From assembly GCA_033297205.1 (NCBI GenBank), contig MU859131.1, positions 1 through 64,000 of the forward strand: a stretch of 64,000 bases of DNA. The letters are read 5' to 3'. The position numbers and the translations under genes were made by a program. Below are positions 10,113-19,990 of the stretch, piece after piece. The DNA is from Pseudoneurospora amorphoporcata (taxonomy: Eukaryota > Ascomycota > Sordariomycetes > Sordariales > Sordariaceae). The first letter of the stretch is position 1. Each line of letters opens with the position of its first letter. Under the pieces are notes generated by a model. It saw only the letters and a list, made by a program, of their open reading frames with translations. It was not told where the DNA came from and searched no databases.

Positions 10113-10744
10113 GTTGGGCCGTCGACGATGATTCTGGGGGTCGGTCTATCTAACGGGTATGTTACTTGGAGTTAGCAGCGGGTGTTGCCATCTGTGATTG
10201 TACTTGGAACTGGCAAAATGATGGAAATATTCACTGGAATACCCTTTGCAGTTGTTGTAAGTTTTCAAAAAAGTTCAGATTCAAAAGTTCAACCACGTTG
10301 CCCTTTCTTTCTGGACGAAGCAGAAAATTTAATAACAATGCCCCTTGTTCTGCGTTTCTGTGACCTCAAAAAAACAGATCCCCGGTTCCTTTTGCATTGC
10401 CCATATTATCCGTGGTATATATAGTGTGTGTGTTACAGGCGCTTTCGCTCATACCAAGCGCTAAAAAGATTTCCCTCTTGTGCCTTCTTCCTCCTCTTGT
10501 ACCTTCTTCCTCCTCTTGTATTTCTCCTGCTCCCACCTTGCCCTCTCATGCGGATGATATGCTCTTCGGGTTTCGTTGGCTAATCCTAATCGGCTTCGGT
10601 GTCTTTTCTCGGCCCTCGACAGCAAGCTCCCTTAATCCTCCGTATTGTTGGGTGTCGTAGTTGTAGACGAGCTGTCGTGATGTTTTGATGGATGGGAACG
10701 GCGGTGTTTCATTCCGTCCCGTGATGGCGGTGGTATTTTGGTGC
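10113..10744. other. Convergent 3' regions
   Basis: Holds the 3' untranslated regions of the SMAP gene (plus) and the RAMP4 gene (minus). Repeated CTTCTTCCTCCTCTTGTA units occur at about 10485-10520. No gene is seen. Confidence 0.5.
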
Positions 10745-11147
10745 TTAGTTGAGGAACAGACGCGAAAGAACCTCGAAGACGAGACCGCCGAAGACGACAA
10801 AACCGAGGATAACTAGGGAAATGAACTGACTGTTAGTCCAACCAGTCCGTATGTTTTGTGGCTAAGGAGCTGATGCTAGCAGTGCGTCTTACCGAGCCAG
10901 AACATGGAGATAGGGGACTTGGGCGCCTTTTCTACACGCTTCTTGATCTGATCCTCCGACTTGCCACGACGGGCCTCCTGGTCCTTCTGGAACTTGAGGT
11001 TCGCTCGCCTTTGCTGGGGTGTTTGCGCCTGGTTCGAGAAAGGGGGTTAGCAAGGCTGAAAGCCGATACGCTGGAGCTTCATTGTCCGGTTCCGCGATGA
11101 TTCTCGTAGAAGATACCGAAGGGCAGAAGCGAGAATGTTCGTACCAT
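10745..11147 (-). CDS. RAMP4/SERP1/Ysy6 small ER membrane protein
   Basis: Three coding exons on the minus strand: 11147-11145 (only the ATG), 11028-10893 and 10812-10745, encoding 68 aa. Introns are 116 nt and 80 nt, with GTACGA and GTAAGA donors. The protein starts MAQTPQQRRANLKF, continues with a basic/acidic stretch (QKDQEARRGK, then IKKRVEKAP), has the conserved SPISMFW, and ends with one transmembrane segment (VILGFVVFGGLVFEVL) plus a short luminal tail. Family knowledge: RAMP4/Ysy6 is a tail-anchored protein bound to the Sec61 translocon, involved in the ER stress response. Its length and motif order match the family exactly. The gene is too small and too split to show as one long ORF. 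Confidence 0.93.
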
Positions 11148-11990
11148 TGTGCCTGTGTAAAGGGATGGGAATGGAGATGCTGCGACTAGCTGGTGATGCT
11201 GGGCGCGGACAAAGCAGTCGGACAGCAATGGGTCTTGTTATGGAGTGGTATATAAGTTGACAGAGATGCGACGATGGTGGCTCGAGTAGTGGTCGGTCTC
11301 TTGGATGGCGCAAATTACAAGTTGATATCGAAGGGTTGCTAGTTGCTTATGAAGTGGAAGGGGGAGAAGCTTCCCTAATTGATTACGAATTGGGGACAGA
11401 TTGCCAATGGACTTTTGGAAACACGAAACGAAAGTGACCGAGCTGCACCTTCCCATCCATTTGGGGCAGATCTGGCCATGTGTCGTTGATAGCACTTGCC
11501 GCCAAAACTGAATGCCCTGTCCGTTCCCCTCAGTGCCCCTGTCGAACACGCCTGGCGAGTGGGCCGTATTCCGGCAACTGATGGGATCCCTGCAGCGGAC
11601 GATCCATCAATTTAGGGTGATTGCCGCTAACTGCCCACTACGGTTTAGCGGCTTGCGGCTGGTATGTACCGTCCGTTCGGAAGGGCGGGCGGCCACCGTC
11701 ACCCGCAATTTTCGACGACGCCGACGGAACCTCCGAGGTGCAGGTTGTGGTGTGGGTATCGCCAGGGCAATTCTGTGATCCATAGAATATATCTGTGCAT
11801 GACTTGCATTTGACGAGTTTCGAAGCATCATAAACAAAGACCTTGACTTGCTCCAACGTTTGGATTCTACCAGCCCACGAATAACGACGTCATAACAAAG
11901 CTTACCTTTTCACTTTGAAGTGAATAATATACGCTCATATCAAGAAACGAAATCAACAACAAACCCATCGTCAAATTGTCTACCACCAAC
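11148..11990. promoter_or_regulatory. Divergent promoter region, RAMP4 / mitochondrial protein gene
   Basis: 843 nt between two divergent starts. No coding sequence is supported. The region must contain both promoters. Confidence 0.5.
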
Positions 11991-12666
11991 ATGATGATTC
12001 CCAGGACCGCTCCCGGTAGTGCTCTTCGCACTCTCACCAGGGCTACCACTCGGAACACCAAGCCCTCGCCCAGGACATATCTCCAAGTTCAGTCCCTGAG
12101 GCAAAACTCTTCTTCTTCTCCTTCAAACCCGCCCTCGGCAACGGTATGTCGCTTGCTGTTCAGCTTTCCAATATTTATCAAAGCACATACTAATACCAAC
12201 ACAACAACCAGGGCGTATTCTACAAAACCTTCACCCGCCCCGTAGCCAAGTGTCTACTCACCGCTCTCTTCGTCTACCAGGTCATCTACTGGGGATGGTC
12301 AAAGCTGGAGGTTGATGAGATCAAGGAGGAGCGCCAGGGTGAGTTTTTCCCACCTTCATTATGACCCATCCCATCCATCCATCCCTCTCCTCCCTTCCTT
12401 TCATGATCTCCGTTCACCACGCATATGTCTAAGGACCAGTTTTTTGTTACCGGTTTAGATTGAAGAATAGAGAAAAGAGAATACTCACTCACACTTTATG
12501 AATCATCTCACCAGCTGAGATAACCAAGCTTGAGGCTCAAGTGCGGGCTTTGCAGTTGCAGAGGGAGAAGGAAAAGGAGAAGGAGACTGAGGCGCCGGCT
12601 TCTGTTGCTTTGAACACGGGAGCATCCCCAGATTCTCAAAAGAAGAAAGGATGGGGCTGGTGGTGA
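11991..12666 (+). CDS. Small predicted mitochondrial single-pass membrane protein
   Basis: Three exons, 11991-12143, 12212-12338 and 12515-12666, encode 143 aa. The first ~45 residues are rich in Arg, Ser and Thr with almost no acidic residues (MMIPRTAPGSALRTLTR, then ATTRNTK), which looks like a mitochondrial presequence. A segment with FYKTFTRPVAKC then leads into one membrane helix (LLTALFVYQVIYWGW). After that comes a charged coiled-coil-like stretch (EVDEIKEERQ to REKEKEKE) and an unusual aromatic end, KKKGWGWW. I do not recognise the family. The layout (presequence, one helix, coiled coil) resembles inner-membrane assembly factors, but no specific assignment is justified. The exon joins keep frame with canonical GT..AG, supporting a real gene. 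Confidence 0.75.
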
Positions 12667-13265
12667 TGTGGATGGGATGAAGGAAGGGTTGGCGAGGTGA
12701 GAAACATGCCCTTTTGGAGAGACTGAGAGCAGATGGATGTCTTGACAGGCACTTCGAGGCTGAGTGTCCTCTGGGACGTTTCCAAAATTTTCTACCTCTC
12801 TAATGTATGTGAAGTATCTCTGTGTGACAAATATCAAACGCACATGAGTACCAGGAGTGTATTCTACGATTTGAGAAACCACGGCCTCAATATCCTGGCC
12901 GAACGCCATGCCTTCTTCTGATGTCCAACAACAGTTCCGGGATTTCTCTCTACATCGTGAACCATTATTGTGATATGTGGCTTTCCCCTCTGTCTGTCTC
13001 TCTGTATTTCTGTCCAACCCCTATGTACCGTAACGGAAAATAAGTGCACCAACAGTTTCCAAACGCTCTGTAACGCCGTACCCGTAAAATCGTCAACGTA
13101 TGAATTCTTGTCAAAAGATCCTCTTGCTTTCTACGCAATTCCACGCAATTCGGCGAAAGAAACCCAACCACGCGCAACCAGGTTATCAAGCAGCACGAGC
13201 ACCTCCAACGCCAAAAGCAAGCCCTTCCGACACCGCCCTCTTTCACCAAAGAACCAGCAGCGCCA
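12667..13265. other. Convergent 3' regions
   Basis: Lies between the ends of the mitochondrial-protein gene (plus) and mid-1 (minus). Only 3' untranslated sequence is expected. No gene is seen. Confidence 0.5.
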
Positions 13266-15356
13266 CTAGCAAGCGAGCAACAAGCTCACTAACACTAGAA
13301 CAGCAACGGTCAACGCCACCGAGACTGCATCCTTCGAGGAACCCGAGAAGATATGTGCCGAGCCCGGGTAGTTACATACTACCTCTCCGTTCGTTTCGTT
13401 CTTGATATAGTAGCTCGAATTGAACCCCTTCTGGCCAGGAAGCGGGCAGCCGAAGCCCATGGACGACGGACAACTCTGGACCAGCCTGTAGCACAGGTAA
13501 TCGCAAGGCAGGACCTCCTTGTAGGGGCCAGGTTTGATAAACTCGTCGATCCGCGAGCTGCGACTTTCCATGAAGGCCTTGCTTAAGACCTTGCCGTCGC
13601 CATACTTTTCCGCGTACAACGACACAGTCGCATTGTCGAGCGTCTCGCCGTTGGGGAACGGCTGGTTCATGGCCCGCGGGTGCAGGTAGCTGGCATTGTT
13701 ACTGAAGTCCTCGCAGCGGGGGATGGTCACGGAGCAGAGCCAGTCCTTGTACGCGGCGTCGCAGTCAGTGCAGTTCCGGGTAAGCGAGTAGCGCTGGGTC
13801 ACCGGCGCTTCGCAAGGGATCTGGGCCAGAGCCTTCTTGAAGAAACCATATGCTTCGGCGGCATAGTCATCGTAGAACTTGGCCAGAACGGAGGCGTTGC
13901 CAAACTTTGGGTTGCTGGGGACCGAGTAGGCTACCTGATCACAAAAGGTGAGGTTCAAGACAATGTTACAGTTCCCATGATCTGGCTGTATTAGCTCCTG
14001 AGCGTTGGTCCCGACCTGGTTGGATCCTGGATCCCGAGAAAAGAGCTTACCGGACTTGGTTTGGAAATTGGTCGCTTTGAAGACGTGGCCGCCGCTTCCA
14101 ACGAGATTCGAACTCCCTGGGTTGGTCACATTGGCCAGGATTCCGATATAGCTGGTGCTTGGCTTCAGCCCACTGAAGAAGAACTGCTGCTTGGGAAAGT
14201 TGCCCTGTCCTCGCCTGGTCATGCCTGTCTGGACCATGTTTGAATACTTCCCGTCCTTTGTAGTTGCAATCTGGGCATACTGTTCGAGGCCGCAAAATGA
14301 ATATTTGACACCATTGATGGACGGATCCGACTTGTCCTGGGCGAACAGAACGTATGGCAGTGCTTCCATGAACTTCTGCTGCTCCCCCTCGTCGGTACTA
14401 TCAGTCAAGTTATGAGTGATGAGCAATGCACCCTGGGAGTCGCTATCAACCCAGATCAGATCAGCATCATCGTCCACGTTATAGCTGTAGTAATAACCAT
14501 CCGTGGAGATGGCGATTTTCATGTTATAAGGCCCATCAAAGATTTCCGTCACGTTGGGCGCATGTACACCCACATGTACGTCGGACGTGGTGGTGAAGTT
14601 GTACATGATAGCGCCCTCTGTGAACACCATCGATACCTGAGAGCTCGCATCCGCGTCCGGGCCTGGTTCCACGTTGTCGGTCGACGTTGACACATACAGC
14701 GTAAGCTGCGGTGGAGGTTGTGTTGTCTTGGTCGCATTAAATGCTGGAGGCTGCAGACATGTGTTTGCAGAAATAAAGATTCGACGACCACCTTGTTGTC
14801 GCTTCCCGAGCTTCTGCTCCACGGAAGGAGAACTCAAGTCCGCAGGTTCTGTATCCAGGCTCTCGTCATTCAGGTCATCCGAGTACTCTTCTCCCTCTTC
14901 TTGCTGCTCTTCCTCCTCTTCACCTTCTTCTTGTTCTTCCCAGGTGTGATCTTCATCCCTTAGCTCCAATGACTCAATCTCCGGTTCCCGCTCGGACAGC
15001 TGTGACAGTTCGAATACGAAGCGCTCCGTAAACCCCTGATCAACGTTCAACGGGAAAGCCTCATTGTTCTTTAGGACATTGGTGTCTTTAATTTGACGAC
15101 GCCCGAGAATACTTTTATCGAAAGCGGCGAACTCGGGTTCGTACAGCGGGTCGAACGGGCTTCCTAAGTCTGGGTCAAGACCTAGAGAAATATCAAGGTC
15201 GGAATCGACATCGTCCAATAGTATTACTGGTGGCGCATCTTGGAGTTCGGCCGCGAGAACAAAGTTCGGGGAGAAAAGAGTGAAACAGAGAGCGACTAGA
15301 AGGCATGATGCGATGAAGGACGCCGCCAAGCGCGACTGTAAAGGACTGAGGTGCAT
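13266..15356 (-). CDS. mid-1: Mid1-type stretch-activated calcium channel subunit
   Basis: The open frame encodes 696 aa. The N-terminus has a signal sequence (hydrophobic residues ~10-35, ending near VLAAE), followed by an acidic disordered stretch (EEQEEGEEEEEQ). Many NxS/T sequons follow. The C-terminal half carries the conserved Cys-rich Mid1 region (NLTFCDQVAYSVPSNP, then NCTDCDAAYKDWLC, CDYLCY and FGCPLPG) and ends in a hydrophobic segment of the GPI-signal kind. Family knowledge: Mid1 works with Cch1 in high-affinity calcium uptake, and N. crassa mid-1 affects tip growth. A GTAAGC..CAG segment at 14050-13982 is 69 nt. Removing it joins NFQTKS to DHGNCN, which reads like other Mid1 proteins, so the mature product may be 673 aa. 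Confidence 0.93.
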   Translation of the reverse strand: MHLSPLQSRLAASFIASCLLVALCFTLFSPNFVLAAELQDAPPVILLDDVDSDLDISLGLDPDLGSPFDPLYEPEFAAFDKSILGRRQIKDTNVLKNNEAFPLNVDQGFTERFVFELSQLSEREPEIESLELRDEDHTWEEQEEGEEEEEQQEEGEEYSDDLNDESLDTEPADLSSPSVEQKLGKRQQGGRRIFISANTCLQPPAFNATKTTQPPPQLTLYVSTSTDNVEPGPDADASSQVSMVFTEGAIMYNFTTTSDVHVGVHAPNVTEIFDGPYNMKIAISTDGYYYSYNVDDDADLIWVDSDSQGALLITHNLTDSTDEGEQQKFMEALPYVLFAQDKSDPSINGVKYSFCGLEQYAQIATTKDGKYSNMVQTGMTRRGQGNFPKQQFFFSGLKPSTSYIGILANVTNPGSSNLVGSGGHVFKATNFQTKSGKLFSRDPGSNQVGTNAQELIQPDHGNCNIVLNLTFCDQVAYSVPSNPKFGNASVLAKFYDDYAAEAYGFFKKALAQIPCEAPVTQRYSLTRNCTDCDAAYKDWLCSVTIPRCEDFSNNASYLHPRAMNQPFPNGETLDNATVSLYAEKYGDGKVLSKAFMESRSSRIDEFIKPGPYKEVLPCDYLCYRLVQSCPSSMGFGCPLPGQKGFNSSYYIKNETNGEVVCNYPGSAHIFSGSSKDAVSVALTVAVLVLVSLLLAC
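13982..14050 (-). other. Probable 69-nt in-frame intron in mid-1
   Basis: The donor is GTAAGC, the acceptor is GCCAG, and an upstream CTAAT could be the branch site. Length is a multiple of three with no stop codon, so both spliced and retained forms are open. The retained segment (GKLFSRDPGS onward) is not Mid1-like by eye. Confidence 0.65.
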
Positions 15357-16995
15357 CGCTCCCTCGAGAGGGGGCGCCGTTCGTGGGCGAGGATCTACCC
15401 CAACTTGTTGCCAGTCAGGTCGTCGATCGAAAAGTCGGTTGGGGCAAAGAAGGACAAGGTAATGTTCAGGGAAAGATGCGAAAACGGCTCCTTAATGTTC
15501 TCCGGTCAGAGACTGCCCGTTGGTGTCGCTGGACGGGCCGCTTCGATCGGGGCAGCACGGGTTTCTCGACTTGTTGGCGTTAAGCCGTTGGATGTTCGAA
15601 GCCAGGCGAGTAGCGCTCACGCTGAATCCAAGATTGTAATCCTGTTCAACGCGCGTACGAGATGGGAATTCGATAATATATCCCGAGGTCAGTCGAAGTG
15701 CCAGGAATCGTCGCCGTCGTCGTCGGTTCGATCAGGGTATTAGATGGATGAGACTTGGGTTCGGAGGCGGCGATCCGTAGGGGCAGTGGTGGTATCCGGG
15801 GTCTTGAGCAGGCTGGCTCTGACTTTTGCAGCCTTCTGCGTGCCCGGGCTGATAATAAATGAGTGTTCGAGGTCAGCAATCTTTGGATGAAGTGAAAGTC
15901 TTCCCCTGGGTTTTTTTCGTTTCACCGTGGCCTCGAAAGTGGAACGAGCTGAAGCAGGCGCACCCTTCAAGACCGAACATCAGTGGATGTTCTTGACTTG
16001 CTGTGGTCAGCAACACCCGGGGAATTTTTGGTACCACTGGAACTTTTGTTAGTGCCAAGTACACTACCTCCAGAAGGGGCTCAGGGGCAGCGTCCGCCGA
16101 TCTCGTACCTGCTTAACGAAACCTACCTAAAAGAATTATAAAAATACTTCGACGATAAACGTAAAATAAAGCGGACTTGACCAGGGTTGATCTTGAACAC
16201 TTCGCTCTTTACGGCCGGGTAGTGGAGCAAGAGCAGGGTGTTGTCACCAACGCCGACGAAGCTGTCAAAACAGATTGATATCTGACTGATCCAATAGTGT
16301 TATACCTTTTGCCTGTCGCGCTAGTTTTGCTGGCAGGGGTCTCAAACTGCGGGAAGTCAGGAACGGCAACAATCCCGATGATGGCTTCCGGTGGACTACC
16401 TCTAGTCAATCACAAAGAATGACCATGACGTTGGCCTTCCATGGTAGTCATAACGAAGAGGTACTGCTTAGTTCAACGATAGAAAAACCAACGTAGCGCA
16501 AAGATGCTTTGTAGATGTTGTCTAGATGTCGAGAAACCCCCGTCCTGAGCTGTCCCAGCCAGAAGACTATACATTGCATGTGATGTGTCCCACGCTTTGC
16601 ATCTACGATGGCCAGGGCCTTTCATGTCGAACACATCTCACTATTTCAGTGCTTCCAATTCAAATGCAATGCTCTATTACTATCACTTATTCAATCGTTA
16701 GATTCCAAAACTGTCCCAACTCGTCTAGACGCATCGGGCTTAATCATCATGTCACCAATATCTTCTATATCCACATGTCCTCCTCTACCACCACCCGTCT
16801 CCAACTTTTCCAGCTAACAAACTGTCCATATACCCCGGTTTTGTTGTGATTTTGTTGCACGCGTGATAGGTTGCCGACAAGCCCCACGCAGAGGCTTGCC
16901 GGCCGTGCAGTTGTTGCCTGTGTCTTCTTGAGCCTCATTCAAAGCGGCACACTCTGAAACGAACTGGTGAGGCCCGGCAGTTGCCCATGAGACGC
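15357..16995. promoter_or_regulatory. mid-1 upstream region and yop-1 3' flank
   Basis: 1.6 kb without a supportable gene. The half next to 15357 should carry the mid-1 promoter and leader. Short overlapping ORFs on both strands lack coding character. Confidence 0.45.
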
Positions 16996-17770
16996 TTAGT
17001 CAGTGTGGGCGGCATCGGCCTTGGCGCGGAGGCCGCTGGCGGTGGAGCCGTGCTGGAAGTAGCGGCCAAGGGTGGGGGCGAGGAAAGAGCGGAAGATGAC
17101 CTCGGCGCCCCTGTTGACATGTGAGTTTCTCTTCCGGTGCTTTTGGTAGAATTGGAGGCCACTTACTTGAAGGTGGGGAGGGAGAGCCAGAGGAGGAAAA
17201 CAAACTTGAAGGTATAGTAGAAGGGGAACCAGTAGACGACGCTGATCAAGCTCTCAATGACACTGTAGACATATGGTTAGATATTAAGCGCACCAAGCAG
17301 ACAGCAGGCGCAAAGCCACAAGGGATGCTTACGTGAAGAGAGAGAAAACAACCCAGTACTGGAAGGATGGTGGTTAGCGTGGAGATCAGAGGTAGAAACT
17401 GATCAGGCAAGTCCCGACTTACAGTGAGCCACTGAGTATCATCCTGCTTGGAGGAGGTAAAGAGCGCATTGAGCGAGTAGTATCCGGGGAGGACGAAGCC
17501 AGCGAGGTTGGTGAGGAGCTGGCCGCCGAGGTTGAAGATGATCAGGAAGAAGTAGAGAGCAACGAGGCCAATGGTGGCATAGGCCTTGGGAACGCCGGTG
17601 GTCTTCTCGAGGTTGTTGAGGGTAGGGTACTTGGACAGCTATCGAGGCGGATTAGCTACGCAAAGCCCAACAACGCCGTCGCCGGCGTGTCTGCGATCTG
17701 GGTGCGGTTTACGAACCTCCTTATCGAGCTGGGCGATGTACTGCTGGGCGCGGTCCTGAGGGGAAGACAT
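16996..17770 (-). CDS. yop-1: YOP1 (DP1/REEP family) ER-shaping protein
   Basis: Five exons on the minus strand: 17770-17717, 17638-17423, 17358-17333, 17262-17167 and 17110-16996, encoding 168 aa. The protein begins MSSPQDRAQQYIAQLDKE. Next come the conserved TGVPKAY and two long hydrophobic hairpins of the reticulon-like type (ATIGLVALYFFLIIFN through LLTNLAGFVLPGYYSL; then YWVVFSLFTVIESLISVVYW and FKFVFLLWLSLP). The conserved tail FKGAEVIFRSFLAP ends the domain. Family knowledge: YOP1 oligomers curve ER tubule membranes and bind Rab-interacting partners. Exon 3 is only 26 nt, which splits the second hydrophobic segment. All introns start GTAAG or GTTCG and end AG. Confidence 0.95.
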
Positions 17771-18377
17771 TTTGTGTGTTTGGTGCGGGAATCGAGTCTA
17801 TCAATTTAGAGCTAGCTGTAGTGTTTTGGTGTCAGCGAGATGCAAAGTCGAAGTTCAGGGGAAAATCCGAGTCGGAACTGGCGGGGAAGCTGAAGCTGTG
17901 ACAGAGTGGGTTGGGCAGCCGGGGGGCTGGGCCTAAAACTCGCAGCGTGCTCGGCGAAACACACCACCAGCAGAGGGAAGGAGTCGGGAAGCTGAGAGAA
18001 AGCTGCTGACCTGGATTTCGAATGCCGATGCTGTGAAGGGCAATGTGTCGTGGGAACTTTTGCGGATAGGGGTGATGCTATCGTGGAAATGGCAGTTGGG
18101 TGTGGGAACGGGTTGAAGTGGGCTGTGGGCTGTGGGCACAACAATGACGATTATACGTGTGCAGACAAAAGGGGATCATCCTGTTCACAACCCGAAGCTT
18201 GCCCTGCCCGTGGGGCCGCAAAGCTTCCGTTATCATCTGAATCTGACTGGTTCCAGAACCAGTGACGCCACATCGGGAGCTGTTTTGCTAGGATTGGTGG
18301 ACGAAGACATGGTGAAACAACGGCCGTCCAAATCTGAGATGATAAGCTCACTATCTCCGATTGCGATATCAATAATA
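17771..18377. promoter_or_regulatory. yop-1 promoter region and tRNA-Val 5' flank
   Basis: About 600 nt that should contain the yop-1 promoter (minus strand) and the upstream flank of the tRNA. No gene is seen. Confidence 0.5.
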
Positions 18378-18451
18378 GGTCCGATGGTGTAGTTGGTTAT
18401 CACGTCAGTCTAACACACTGAAGGTCCCCAGATCGAGCCTGGGTCGGATCA
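18378..18451 (+). tRNA. tRNA-Val(AAC)
   Basis: Cloverleaf with acceptor GGTCCGA pairing TCGGATC and discriminator A18451. The D arm contains GTAGTTGGTTATC. Anticodon stem TCAGT pairs with ACTGA around loop CTAACAC, giving anticodon AAC. The T arm is CCCAG-ATCGAGC-CTGGG, with the unusual start of the loop A rather than T. There is no intron. A T-rich run with TTCTTTTTTC follows at about 18460-18470 as terminator. Confidence 0.93.
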
Positions 18452-19990
18452 ACATTAAAGTTCTTTTTTCTTTTCTCACGTTTTGCGACTTCAACTGACC
18501 TCGTGCACCTACCTATTCTAAGGCCTCTATGTCTCGTCTGTGGCATTGTTGAGTTTTCTTCCTTTCTGAAGGCATCTATGATTTTGCTACAAAATGCCTT
18601 ACTAGCCTTGTCACCAATACCTACGCTGGTTGCCTTTTAGGGGCGTTTCCATTGTCAGGATTACTTTGCTCAAACGCGCCTAACTGTATCCGTCTATCTT
18701 CATTGTGCAGGAAGGTACAAATAGTTTCCGTAGGCAGTGGGGGGGTGCACATTACGCTCTTGAAGTCGCCTCTTCCGCTTTACTCGCTCACTTGACGCTT
18801 TGATACTTGGGACAGGAGATCATGACAACTTGTGGACGTTTCAAGTCGAGCATCAGAACTCGTGACAAGGACCAACATGAAGCCTTCCAGAGCCCCGCGA
18901 TACCTCCAGCGTTTCCGTGCAGCTAGCTCCACATCATGCGGATGGATGTCGGCCATATGTACAGCGTACTTCACATTTACATGGAGAGGCGTAATAATCT
19001 GCGAGATGGCTTATACGAAACTTTCAGTTTGATCTTTCCAACGTCTCTATGACCAATATCATGGAGGGAGAGATTGATTCCCCCTCGTTCTGCGAGCGGT
19101 CAGACGTAGACTCGCTTGCCAAGTCAATGCTGGCGCAGGCTTCAGTTGACGGACCGAAGCAAATTATTTGGTCTTCGATGACGGTGATCCCAAGGGGGAT
19201 AATACCTTCTGTAACCAAACTCCAAAAATCTTAGTGTAAGTCAGTGGTGCCAGGGCAGCAAGTCATAGTGGAACGTCATAGGGCACTGGCAGGCTGGATA
19301 TCTAGTTCGGAAATGGGCACAGCATGTCGATCAGGGACACATCTGTAGCCCAGGAATAAACAAAAACAACGAGGAATTCGGTGGGAAAGCAATGCGCAGG
19401 TGTTCTGGTTCGTCAACTTTGAATTCCTCAAACAACAAAAGGAAAGTCAACAACACTCTGGAACGGGCAAACGGCCAATCAAACGGCATTTTGGTCCCAA
19501 GCGGGTCTGCATGGAACGCGCGGGGAAGCAGCTAGCTGCCTTTGACTTGCAGTGGTTCATTCCCTGCCGTGGGCGGGCTCCAGTGGAACGTCGCTGCACG
19601 TTGCAGTCACGACGACAGCCCGTCCGCAAGCCGCATTGCCCCAGGTACGTCCCTAGCGCTTTCATGTTTGTTGATTCTTTCTATTCTCCGCTCTCCATAC
19701 AAACCAAGGTACCTACCAAAGAAAATGTGCAATTGACTCTTTACATGCAACATCGACATCGTCATTAAGTTTTCCTTCACGCGCATGCACGGCACTGTTA
19801 CTCGCAACACGTTCCGCGGTGTGCTCCCGACCCCATATCCGTTACCCTTATTATTATCCCGGCCTGGCCGTGTTGGCATCCGCCAGGTTTGGAGTAGTCG
19901 CCGCCACCAGAACCACTATCTATCCTTGTGTTTACCTGGGATATCCGAATCCAGCAGAGCTATCAGTCTGCACGCCTCGCCCGCCGTACC
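18452..19990. promoter_or_regulatory. Upstream region of the RFX gene
   Basis: 1.5 kb without a supportable gene. Pyrimidine-rich segments from about 19660 to 19990 look like a fungal 5' leader, and further non-coding exons could lie here. Confidence 0.45.
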
